Shown here in pieces: positions 1 to 5,698 of a stretch of DNA of 7,398 nucleotides. Source of the DNA: Anaerolineae bacterium. GTDB taxonomy: Bacteria > Chloroflexota > Anaerolineae > DUEN01. Under the pieces are notes generated by a model that saw only the letters and a list, made by a program, of their open reading frames with translations, was not told the origin of the DNA and did not search any database. The position numbers were made by a program, and so were the translations under genes. The stretch is taken from contig JAGHDS010000424.1 of the NCBI GenBank assembly GCA_021159845.1, positions 1 to 7,398 on the forward strand. Reading direction: 5' to 3'. The number at the start of each line of letters is the position of its first letter. Within the stretch, counting starts at the first letter, position 1.

Positions 1-678
1 GGGATGGAGGAGTTTGAGGAGGCGGTGGAGCGGGTGGTAGCGGGGCCGGAGAGGCGGAGTCGGATCATTTCGGAGGAGGAGAAGCGGATCATCGCCTACC
101 ACGAGGCCGGCCACGCCCTGGTTCGGTACCTGCTGCCTAAAGCCGATCCCATCGCCAAGGTATCTATCGTGGCGCGCGGCATGAGCCTGGGACACGTGCG
201 TAAGCTCCCCGAGCGCGATTTCGTGCTCATCAGCCAATCCAAGCTAGAGGACGAGATGGCAGCAATACTCGGCGGGCGCGCTGCCGAGGAAATCATCTTC
301 CGAGATGTGACGGATGGCGCCACGGATGATCTGGAAAAAGCCACGCGGATGGCCAGGGCGATGGTCACCCAATACGGCATGAGCAGGAAGCTGGGGCCAC
401 TGCAGTTCGGCCGCAAGGATGAGCTCATCTTCCTGGGCCGGGAGATCATGGAACAACGTAATTATTCGGAGAAGGTAGCGCGTGAGATCGACGCGGAAAT
501 CCAGCGACTGGTGGAGACAGCCTATAACCACGCCCGAGGATTAATCCTCACGCATCGCGACAAGCTGGATGCGATTGTCCAGAAGCTGTTAGAAGAGGAA
601 ACGCTGGAACGAGACGAGCTCGACGCGATTTTGCAAGATGTCGCTCAAAAGGTTAGGACCGAGCAGGTCCCCGTATGA
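1..678 (+). CDS. ftsH: ATP-dependent zinc metalloprotease FtsH, C-terminal part (5' end outside window)
   Basis: FtsH is a membrane-anchored hexameric AAA+ protease that unfolds and degrades membrane and short-lived cytosolic proteins. Only the end of the AAA lid and the M41 peptidase domain are here. The frame is open to the window edge, so the ATG at position 4 is internal. Counting from that methionine, the zinc motif HEAGH is at residues 33-37, giving two His ligands and the catalytic Glu34. The third ligand is probably Asp109 in GATDDLEKAT, matching the 'NDI' aspartate of characterised FtsH proteins. The helical C-terminus (residues 155-215) is rich in Glu and Arg. The usual glycine-rich loop after the zinc helix reads RGMSLGHVRKLPERD, a mild variant of the common GLGYT form. 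The fragment is 225 residues of a protein usually 600-680 long. It ends at TGA 676-678 and a strong terminator follows, so it is the last gene of its transcript. Family identification is secure. Confidence 0.96.
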   Translation, partial: GMEEFEEAVERVVAGPERRSRIISEEEKRIIAYHEAGHALVRYLLPKADPIAKVSIVARGMSLGHVRKLPERDFVLISQSKLEDEMAAILGGRAAEEIIFRDVTDGATDDLEKATRMARAMVTQYGMSRKLGPLQFGRKDELIFLGREIMEQRNYSEKVAREIDAEIQRLVETAYNHARGLILTHRDKLDAIVQKLLEEETLERDELDAILQDVAQKVRTEQVPV

Positions 679-707
679 CGGACCATACCTTGGTCCTCCA
701 GGCTGTG

Positions 708-742
708 AAGGGCCGGGGCCAACAAGTCACCCCGGCCTTTTA
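708..742 (+). terminator. Intrinsic terminator after ftsH
   Basis: GGCCGGGG (711-718) pairs perfectly with CCCCGGCC (730-737). AAG (708-710) extends the stem against the following Ts by two A-T pairs and a G-T pair, around an 11-base loop, with TTTT at 738-741. This is the classic GC stem plus U tract and it ends the ftsH transcript about 30 bases after the stop codon. Confidence 0.9.
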
Positions 743-767
743 TGTTCGCATTCCATCAACTGATTTA

Positions 768-782
768 GAAAATAATATCTTC
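768..782. promoter_or_regulatory. AT-rich near-palindrome upstream of the Crp/Fnr promoter (candidate operator)
   Basis: The 15 bases GAAAATAATATCTTC read almost the same on both strands: GAA.ATA/TAT.TTC, with one mismatched pair and a central base. The site ends 27 bases before the -35 hexamer of the regulator gene. An AT-rich stretch continues to about 800. It could be a regulator binding site, possibly autoregulatory, or simply an UP-like element. It does not match the FNR/CRP consensus half-site TTGAT or TGTGA, so its ligand protein is unknown. Confidence 0.3.
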
Positions 783-809
783 CTATATGGTTTATATCAA
801 TGAGAGGAT

Positions 810-838
810 TTGCTAGGACGGGGTGATTGTGCTATACT
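810..838 (+). promoter_or_regulatory. Sigma-70-type promoter of the Crp/Fnr regulator
   Basis: A -35 box TTGCTA (810-815), a 17-base spacer and a -10 box TATACT (833-838) are present. The -10 is preceded by TGC (830-832), an extended -10 element. Transcription would begin near 845, leaving a short leader of about 43 bases with a purine-rich Shine-Dalgarno region (871-886) before ATG 888. Confidence 0.75.
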
Positions 839-887
839 GGGTTAGGTGTAGTACGTTAGTGTTCAGGGTGGAAGAGGGAAGGGAAAG

Positions 888-1553
888 ATGTCCAGGACAC
901 AATCCAAATCGCTATGGCGTATCCTATCGCAACTCCCAGAGGAAGACCCTGCCTTTGAACGGGCAGTGACGATAAAGCATTTCAAGCGTGGCGAGACGGT
1001 GGCTACCCCGGGGGAACTGGAGAAAAGCCTATTCATCCTGATGAGCGGGCAAGCCCGGCTGGTACGGATCACGAAAGAGGGGCGACGACTGGTGTTGGCA
1101 GTCCTGGAACCAGGGGCCATCTTTGGTGAGGGAGCACTGCTTAACGCTCACACGCCGGACACTTTCGCAGAGGCTCAGGCGGAGAGCACGGTATGGAGCA
1201 TCCCGGCGGCTGAGGCGCGCATGATGGCCCATCGTCACCCGGTCCTGGGCTGGGGATTGCTCCAGACCTTCGGCGTACGATTGGCACAGGTGGAATCCCG
1301 GTTGGAGGATGTCGCGTACAAGAAGTTGCCTGAGCGGCTGGCGAGCTTACTACTGGAGCTGGCCGATTATCAAGAGATCACAATTACGGGAACCAGCCAC
1401 CAATCCCTGGCAGACACACTTGGCACCTACCGGGAGACAGTCAGCGCGATCTTGAGGGAGTTCAAGCAACAAGGATTAGTGGAACTGGGATACAGGCGCA
1501 TCACGATATTGGACGCATTCGGGCTAGCCCAAATCGCGGGCATTGCAGCCTGA
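888..1553 (+). CDS. Crp/Fnr-family transcriptional regulator
   Basis: A 221-residue DNA-binding regulator with the two-domain Crp/Fnr plan. A cyclic-nucleotide-binding beta-roll spans about residues 27-115 (signature FGEGALL at 79-85), followed by a long dimerisation helix (about 118-142). The winged helix-turn-helix is at about 168-207: HQSLADTLGTYRETVSAIL, then EFKQQGLVEL and the wing YRRITILD. The recognition helix TYRETVSAIL resembles those of the CooA/Crp-like group. After FGEGALL the chain reads NAHTPDTFAEA, so the arginine that holds the cAMP phosphate in true CRP is absent. The protein has no cysteine, which excludes an FNR-type iron-sulphur cluster. The effector is therefore unknown. 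ATG 888 is chosen because GAAGAGGGAAGGG lies just upstream and the length is normal. The gene sits alone between its own promoter and terminator. Confidence 0.92.
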   Translation: MSRTQSKSLWRILSQLPEEDPAFERAVTIKHFKRGETVATPGELEKSLFILMSGQARLVRITKEGRRLVLAVLEPGAIFGEGALLNAHTPDTFAEAQAESTVWSIPAAEARMMAHRHPVLGWGLLQTFGVRLAQVESRLEDVAYKKLPERLASLLLELADYQEITITGTSHQSLADTLGTYRETVSAILREFKQQGLVELGYRRITILDAFGLAQIAGIAA

Positions 1554-1572
1554 GCGCTTTGAGCGGATGTGG

Positions 1573-1605
1573 AACGGGGCGGCATGATTGCTCGCCCCGT
1601 TTTTC
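1573..1605 (+). terminator. Intrinsic terminator after the Crp/Fnr regulator
   Basis: AACGGGGCG (1573-1581) pairs perfectly with CGCCCCGTT (1593-1601) around an 11-base loop, and the T tract runs 1600-1604. It lies 20 bases after the stop codon and separates the regulator from the dehydrogenase operon. Confidence 0.9.
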
Positions 1606-1620
1606 GTTATCTGGAGCTGA

Positions 1621-1629
1621 TGGTATCAT
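1621..1629 (+). promoter_or_regulatory. Possible extended -10 promoter for the dehydrogenase operon
   Basis: TGG followed by TATCAT (1624-1629) forms an extended -10 element in the 60-base gap between the terminator and the GTG start at 1665. The base 17 upstream begins only a weak -35 (TTTTCG, 1601-1606), which overlaps the terminator T tract. A promoter must lie hereabouts because a strong terminator precedes the gene, but this exact placement is tentative. Confidence 0.35.
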
Positions 1630-1664
1630 CTCGACATCCATAGCCACGTGAGAGGAAGACCATC

Positions 1665-2696
1665 GTGCAAGTACTCGTCCTGGGTGCGACGGGATTCATC
1701 GGCGGGCATGTTGTGCGCGCGGCAGCCCGCGCTGGCTATCATGTGCGAGCCTTTGCCCGTCCATCCAGTCCCCGCTTGGCGTTGGAGGGAGTGGAGGCCG
1801 AGGTTGTCCTGGGGGATCTGGAGGATATCGATTCCCTCATCGCCGCCATGAGGGGGTGCGCGGCTGTCATCCACGCGGCCGGGTACTACCCAGCCACTCC
1901 TGAGCCGCGAACAACGCACATCGCGCGCGCCAAGCGTCATATCCGAAACGTGCTGGAGGCCACCCGACAGGCTGGGATCTCCCGGCTTGTGTACACCAGT
2001 TCCATCAGCACGATTGGCATCATCTCCCCCAACCGCCTGGGGACCGAGGATGACTACTATTGGCCCGGGCAGATGATCCATCCCTACTGGGACTGCAAGT
2101 GGATTCAAGAGCAAGCCGTGCTCACCGCCCGGGACATAGACGTTGTAGTGTTAATCCCAAGCGCCGTTTTCGGCCCTGGCGATGTAAAGCCGGCCACGGG
2201 TGCGATGGTATTAGCGCTCGCACGGACGGGCACATGGGTGGCGCCAACCGGGCGGGTAAACGTGGTCGATGTGCGAGATGTGGCCCAAGCCCATGCGACG
2301 GCGCTAACCCGCGGCCGCCCCGGTGAACGCTACCTGTTAGGAGGGCACAACGTCACATTGCCGAAGGCGTACGCCGTAATCGCCCGGGCGCTGGGGCACC
2401 AGGAACCGATCCTGAGCATACCATCAGCGCCGGTTTCCCGGCTGACCCGGCCACTGCTCGCGATCTCCACATGGCTACGAATACCAGGTGGCGTCTCCCT
2501 GGCCTATATGCTGGAGGCGATTCGCGCTGCCCAATGGATCGACAGTGCGAAAGCTGCACGAGAATTAGGCCTGCGCCCTCGGCCTCTGGCGGAGACGATG
2601 TCGGATGCCGTCGCCTGGTTCCGAGATCACGGGTACTTCCAACGTCCTCTGCGCTCTCTGGCGATGGGCATCGGGAAGACGCAGAGGGAAGGTTGA
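1665..2696 (+). CDS. NAD(P)-dependent epimerase/dehydratase-like extended SDR (first of a tandem pair)
   Basis: A 343-residue extended short-chain dehydrogenase/reductase, cytosolic, expected to act on a sugar nucleotide or a sterol/flavonol-like carbonyl. The Rossmann glycine motif GATGFIGGHV is at 7-16, the adenine-contacting GDLED at 50-54, the catalytic serine region YTSS at 110-113 and the YxxxK pair as YWDCK (Tyr141, Lys145). PSAVFGPGD (165-173) and VNVVDVRDVAQAH (198-210) are typical of the HpnA/dihydroflavonol-reductase-like branch. The usual Asn-Val-x-Gly-Thr stretch is replaced by HIARAKRHIRN around 85-94, so this copy is the more divergent of the two. Start GTG 1665 gives the Rossmann strand at the very N-terminus, with AGAGGAAG (1651-1658) as ribosome binding site. 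The C-terminus carries about 18 residues beyond the conserved FRDHGY end. It is co-transcribed with the next gene. The substrate cannot be read from the sequence. Confidence 0.9.
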   Translation: MQVLVLGATGFIGGHVVRAAARAGYHVRAFARPSSPRLALEGVEAEVVLGDLEDIDSLIAAMRGCAAVIHAAGYYPATPEPRTTHIARAKRHIRNVLEATRQAGISRLVYTSSISTIGIISPNRLGTEDDYYWPGQMIHPYWDCKWIQEQAVLTARDIDVVVLIPSAVFGPGDVKPATGAMVLALARTGTWVAPTGRVNVVDVRDVAQAHATALTRGRPGERYLLGGHNVTLPKAYAVIARALGHQEPILSIPSAPVSRLTRPLLAISTWLRIPGGVSLAYMLEAIRAAQWIDSAKAARELGLRPRPLAETMSDAVAWFRDHGYFQRPLRSLAMGIGKTQREG

Positions 2697-2701
2697 GGAT
2701 C

Positions 2702-2707
2702 GGAGGG
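2702..2707 (+). promoter_or_regulatory. Ribosome binding site that fixes the TTG start at 2714
   Basis: GGAGGG lies six bases before TTG 2714, in the 17-base gap after the first dehydrogenase stop. The TTG opens directly into the first Rossmann strand (TICALVTGATG). An ATG at 2722 is in another frame, so TTG is the best start. Confidence 0.8.
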
Positions 2708-2713
2708 ATACCA

Positions 2714-3700
2714 TTGACCATATGTGCTTTGGTTACTGGCGCGACCGGGTTCGTGGGGTCCAACATCGTGGCAGCGCTCACGGCGCGCGGTTACAAGGCT
2801 CGTATCCTGCGTCGGACCACCTCCCGGCTCGACGCGCTCGAGGGTCTGGAATATGAGGAGGCCATCGGCGACATTCTGGACGAGTCGTCCCTGCGCGAAG
2901 CGATGGCCGGCTGCGATTGGGTATTCCACACGGCGGGGGCCGCCGATTACTGGCGTTCCCAGCCGGACCGGATATACCGGATCAACGTGACTGGCACTCG
3001 CCATGTTATGAACGCCGCCCTGGCGAGCGGCGTAAAGCGCGTAGTGTACACTTCCTCCGTCGCTGCCCTTGGGGCACCTCCTGAGGGTCAGATGGGGGAC
3101 GAGTCCATGACCTTTAACCTGAGTCCGGAAGAGTTCCGATACGGCCACAGCAAACACCTGGGCGAACAAGAGGTGATAAAGGCCGTGAAGCGCGGCCTCC
3201 AGGCTGTGATCGTCAACCCATGCGCGATCCTGGGGCCACGAGATGTGAACTTCATCTCCGGCTCGCTGATCCGGGAAGCCTACCGCCGGTGGATCCCCGT
3301 ATCATTGCCGGGAGGGTTGAACGTCGTGGATGTGGAGGCGGTAGCGGCTGGACACATTGCGGCGGCCGAGCGCGGCCGTGTGGGAGAACGCTATATCCTC
3401 GGCGGGGTGAATCTGACGCACACGGAATTGCTACGACTGACGGCCCGAGTCGTGGGCCAGCGACCACCGCTGTTCACGATTCCACGTCCTCTGGTGCCAA
3501 CCTTGGCGGTCTTATGGGGCGGGTTACAGGCAATATGGCCACGACCGCTGCCGATGAGCGCGGAGCAAATGCGCCTTTCCACATGCTACTTCTTTTTCAG
3601 CAGTGAGAAGGCCGAGCGAGAACTCAGCCTACCGCCCACTCAGCCGTTGGAAACCCTACGAAAGGCGTTCCGATGGTATCGCGATCACGGATACCTGTGA
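2714..3700 (+). CDS. HpnA-like NAD-dependent epimerase/dehydratase (extended SDR, second of the pair)
   Basis: A 328-residue extended SDR that resembles the 'hopanoid-associated sugar epimerase' HpnA and dihydroflavonol-4-reductase-like enzymes. Motifs are GATGFVGSN (9-17), GDILD (52-56), FHTAGAADYW (71-80), NVTGT (91-95), YTSSVAALG (112-120), catalytic YGHSK (Tyr143, Lys147), VNPCAILGPRD (167-177), RYILGG (226-231) and FFSSEKAERELS near the C-terminus, all in the order expected for the family. The open frame extends upstream to 2471, but that part lies in the preceding gene and has no SDR sequence. The TTG at 2714 with its ribosome binding site gives the normal family length. It is a paralogue of its neighbour, and both end in (F/Y)RDHGY. 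No hopanoid genes are in view, so the pathway is not established. Confidence 0.92.
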   Translation: MTICALVTGATGFVGSNIVAALTARGYKARILRRTTSRLDALEGLEYEEAIGDILDESSLREAMAGCDWVFHTAGAADYWRSQPDRIYRINVTGTRHVMNAALASGVKRVVYTSSVAALGAPPEGQMGDESMTFNLSPEEFRYGHSKHLGEQEVIKAVKRGLQAVIVNPCAILGPRDVNFISGSLIREAYRRWIPVSLPGGLNVVDVEAVAAGHIAAAERGRVGERYILGGVNLTHTELLRLTARVVGQRPPLFTIPRPLVPTLAVLWGGLQAIWPRPLPMSAEQMRLSTCYFFFSSEKAERELSLPPTQPLETLRKAFRWYRDHGYL

Positions 3701-3732
3701 GATGTAAGTGTTGTAAGGAGTGACCGAACCAA

Positions 3733-3764
3733 TTGGGGGTGCCCCTCGCGAGGGGCACCCCCAA
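3733..3764. terminator. Perfect 32-base palindrome between convergent genes (probable bidirectional terminator)
   Basis: Bases 3733-3764 are exactly self-complementary, from TTGGGGGTGCCCC through the centre TCGCGA to GGGGCACCCCCAA. It lies 32 bases after the dehydrogenase stop and 28 bases beyond the trpB2 stop, where a shared terminator for the two converging operons is expected. There is no real T tract on either side, so it is not a textbook intrinsic terminator. It may stop polymerase by stem strength or be an mRNA 3'-end stabiliser. Confidence 0.7.
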
Positions 3765-3792
3765 CCGTGATCATCCCGTTGTCGGAGGGAGA

Positions 3793-5157
3793 TCACTCGA
3801 TGGCAACTTCCGGAAGATGAGCCTGAGCCTTGCGTATCTTCTCAACCGGATACTCATAATCCACCAGTTTGCCGTTTAGGTAGGCCTCATAGGCGGACAG
3901 ATCGAAGTGTCCGTGGCCGCTGAAGTTGAAGATGATGACACGTGGCTCCCCCTCCTCCTTCGCCGCGAGCGCTTCGTCAATGGCAGCGCGAACTGCGTGT
4001 GCTGTCTCCGGTGCTGGCACAATTCCCTCGGCGCGTGCGAACTGGACTGCGGCGTCGAAGCAAGTCAGTTGCCGGTAGGCTCGCGCCTCGATCAGGTTGT
4101 TCTGATATAACAGGCTGACCAGGGGGGCCATGCCGTGATAACGCAGCCCGCCCGCGTGGATGCCAGCGGGGACGAAGTCGTGTCCCAACGTGTGCATCTT
4201 GACGATCGGGGTCATGCGAGCGGTGTCGCCATAGTCATAAGCGTACAAGCCGCGCGTGAGGCTTGGGCAGGCTGTAGGCTCCACAGCGATGATACGGGTC
4301 TGTTTGCCATTGACAAGCTTGTCTCGCACGAAGGGGAACGCGAAGCCGCTGAAGTTGGATCCACCGCCGACGCAGCCGATCACCACGTCGGGGTACTCTC
4401 CGGCTATCTCCATTTGCTTGAGCGTTTCCTGCCCGATGATCGTTTGATGCATCAGCACATGATTGAGCACAGATCCCAGGCTGTACTTCGTGTCATCGCG
4501 CGAGATGGCATCCTCAACCGCCTCGGAGATGGCGATCCCTAACGACCCCGGTGAGTCCGGATCCTGCTCCAGGATCCGTCGCCCGGCCTCCGTCTCAGTG
4601 CTGGGGCTGGGGATAACGGTAGCCCCCCACGTCTCCATCAAGACGCGGCGATAGGGCTTCTGCTCATAGCTGACCTTGACCATGTAAACCTTGCACTCTA
4701 TATCGAAGAATTGACAAGCCATTGAGAGTGCACTTCCCCACTGGCCAGCCCCGGTCTCGGTTGTAATGCGCTTGGTCCCTTCTACCTTGTTATAGTACGC
4801 CTGGGCAACCGCGGTATTGGGTTTGTGGCTTCCAGGAGGTGATACGCCTTCATGCTTGTAATAGATGTGAGCTGGGGTATCCAATGCCTTCTCTAGACGA
4901 CGGGCGCGTATGAGCGGTGTAGGACGCCACAGCTTATAGACATCCCTTACCTCATCCGGTATCTCGATATAGCGCTCCGTGCTGACTTCTTGCTGAATGA
5001 GCGCCATTGGGAAGATGGGGGCTAAGTCCTCCGGCCCGACCGGCTTCTTGGTGAGCGGGTGCAACACGGGCGGCGGAGGGAACGGCAAATCCGCCACGAT
5101 GTTGTACCAATGAGTCGGCAGCTCTTGCTCGGATAGTAAGATCTTCGTCTGATCCAT
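3793..5157 (-). CDS. trpB2: Tryptophan synthase beta chain-like protein, TrpB2 type
   Basis: A 454-residue PLP-dependent enzyme that condenses indole with L-serine to give L-tryptophan in the cytosol. It has the TrpB2 features: a long N-terminal extension (LPTHWYNIVADLP, 13-25), then the WRPTPL and YYKHEGVSPPGSHKPNTA region with the Schiff-base lysine Lys112. Also present are TETGAGQWG (133-141) with the catalytic Glu134, the phosphate-binding CVGGGSN (262-268), and SGHG (413-416) near the cofactor nitrogen. The length of about 450 residues, against about 400 for ordinary TrpB, also fits. Start ATG 5157 follows AAAGAGGAGGTT seven bases away. There is no trpA or other trp gene in view. Characterised TrpB2 enzymes pair weakly or not at all with TrpA, so it may work on free indole. 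Expression is placed under tryptophan control by the T-box leader upstream. All catalytic residues I can check are present. Confidence 0.95.
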   Translation of the reverse strand: MDQTKILLSEQELPTHWYNIVADLPFPPPPVLHPLTKKPVGPEDLAPIFPMALIQQEVSTERYIEIPDEVRDVYKLWRPTPLIRARRLEKALDTPAHIYYKHEGVSPPGSHKPNTAVAQAYYNKVEGTKRITTETGAGQWGSALSMACQFFDIECKVYMVKVSYEQKPYRRVLMETWGATVIPSPSTETEAGRRILEQDPDSPGSLGIAISEAVEDAISRDDTKYSLGSVLNHVLMHQTIIGQETLKQMEIAGEYPDVVIGCVGGGSNFSGFAFPFVRDKLVNGKQTRIIAVEPTACPSLTRGLYAYDYGDTARMTPIVKMHTLGHDFVPAGIHAGGLRYHGMAPLVSLLYQNNLIEARAYRQLTCFDAAVQFARAEGIVPAPETAHAVRAAIDEALAAKEEGEPRVIIFNFSGHGHFDLSAYEAYLNGKLVDYEYPVEKIRKAQAHLPEVAIE

Positions 5158-5263
5158 GCGTACAACCTCCTCTTTACTTTATGCTCTTGTTTCGCATGCG
5201 CGAGCCCCTGGCCTTGCCCTGGATTGAACACACGCTCGTACGATTACGGAGCTCCATCACATA

Positions 5264-5303
5264 CAAAAACAACAGCTCCCGCCCTCTCAAGGACGGGAGC
5301 TGT
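5264..5303 (-). terminator. Regulated intrinsic terminator of the T-box leader
   Basis: ACAGCTCCCGTCC (5303-5291) pairs with GGGCGGGAGCTGT (5284-5272), 13 pairs with one G-U, around loop TTGAGA. A T-rich run TGTTTTTG (5271-5264) follows on the minus strand. It overlaps the 3' half of the antiterminator and lies about 107 bases before the trpB2 start. Confidence 0.93.
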
Positions 5304-5321
5304 ATCCCGCGGTGCCACCCT
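5289..5321 (-). promoter_or_regulatory. T-box antiterminator helix
   Basis: AGGG (5321-5318) pairs with CCUU (5292-5289). The seven-base bulge UGGCACC (5317-5311) follows, then helix GCGGGA/UCCCGU (5310-5305 with 5298-5293) closes the loop UACAGC. The first four bulge bases, UGGC, can pair with a tRNA 3' end GCCA, that is, a G discriminator base. This helix shares bases with the terminator below, so only one can form. Confidence 0.9.
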
Positions 5322-5554
5322 GCTTGAGACCCCGATGGTGGGATCTCCACTCTCTGGCCTGTTAACGGAGACCACCCGGCTCAGCCTACTCAGCCCTGGA
5401 GGCCCCTCATAAGGGCACTCTCTTTGGCCGTTCAGCCTGCAGCTCCCCGGTCCATTCCGTGCCAGCGCTGGCGTCGGGCTCACACCCTCCCCAACTCGCT
5501 TAGCCCCGCTTCGGCACGTACTAGTCCGGTTCCCCGCTATTGCGTAGTCCGATC

Positions 5555-5660
5555 CGCATGTAAGGAACTATCGAGGCGCAGCGAGTATAACACAAGCACG
5601 TCGAGCTGTCAATCATGGGCAAACCGTTCACCGTTGGGGTAAGGGGATCGCTTACATGCG
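5555..5660. repeat. 10-base inverted repeat bracketing the T-box promoter
   Basis: CGCATGTAAG at 5555-5564 recurs inverted as CTTACATGCG at 5651-5660, with the trpB2 promoter between them. The right arm runs into the hairpin repeat beside the transposase remnant. A perfect 10-base match at this distance can arise by chance, so it is recorded with low weight as a possible protein site or a trace of an IS end. Confidence 0.3.
5584..5612 (-). promoter_or_regulatory. Near-consensus sigma-70-type promoter of the T-box/trpB2 unit
   Basis: On the minus strand, TTGACA (5612-5607), a perfect -35, is followed after exactly 17 bases by TATACT (5589-5584). The -10 is preceded by TGT, an extended -10. 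Transcription should begin near 5577, giving a leader of about 420 bases before ATG 5157. A constitutively strong promoter is what a leader controlled by attenuation needs. Confidence 0.9.
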
Positions 5661-5698
5661 TATTGTAGGGGCGCAGCGGCGAGTCGCCCCATGCGCAT
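5656..5698. repeat. Hairpin-forming repeat at the 3' end of the transposase remnant
   Basis: ATGCGTAT (5656-5663) pairs with ATGCGCAT (5691-5698) with one G-U. After four unpaired bases (TGTA), GGGGCG (5668-5673) pairs with CGCCCC (5685-5690) around an 11-base loop. The hairpin begins at the transposase stop codon. It could serve as the element's terminator, be part of its terminal end, or be a dispersed REP-like palindrome; GTAGGGGCG...CGCCCC resembles short palindromes scattered through many bacterial genomes. Confidence 0.5.

Larger units (their letters stand above)
5264..5577 (-). promoter_or_regulatory. T-box riboswitch (leader RNA), tryptophan type, controlling trpB2
   Basis: A cis-acting leader that senses uncharged tRNA. 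Reading along the minus strand, Stem I has a lower CCGG/CCGG helix (5529-5526 with 5450-5447), the AGUA element (5522-5519) and helix GUGCC/GGCAC (5517-5513 with 5463-5459). The specifier loop holds UGG (5454-5452), preceded by GGAA and followed by A, as in known T-boxes. A distal AGCGAG...GAGCCCGAC region follows the usual pattern. Next come a Stem II region with a hairpin near 5420-5396, the AGUA/CCGUUAAC linker motif, and Stem III (5347-5340 pairs with 5333-5326). The T-box core AGGGUGGCACCGCGG is at 5321-5307. UGG is the tryptophan codon, matching the gene served. Low tRNA-Trp charging should permit antitermination and trpB2 expression. Confidence 0.96.

Noticed and set aside
1626..2114. 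A 162-residue open frame on the minus strand opposite the first dehydrogenase
   Set aside because: It is a shadow of the SDR coding frame; GC-rich DNA often leaves such frames open.
2471..2713. Upstream extension of the second dehydrogenase frame to an ATG/GTG-type start at 2471
   Set aside because: It lies inside the first dehydrogenase in another frame and has no SDR-like sequence. The TTG at 2714 with GGAGGG before it gives the normal length and puts the Rossmann strand at the N-terminus.
2627..3169. A 180-residue open frame on the minus strand across the junction of the two dehydrogenases
   Set aside because: It is antisense to conserved Rossmann and active-site regions of both SDRs and has no recognisable domain.
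5224..5642. Small open frames on both strands inside the T-box leader (62-79 residues)
   Set aside because: The region is fully explained by the T-box RNA structure, and none of the frames has a ribosome site or recognisable sequence. A leader peptide was considered and dropped because tRNA sensing here does not need one.
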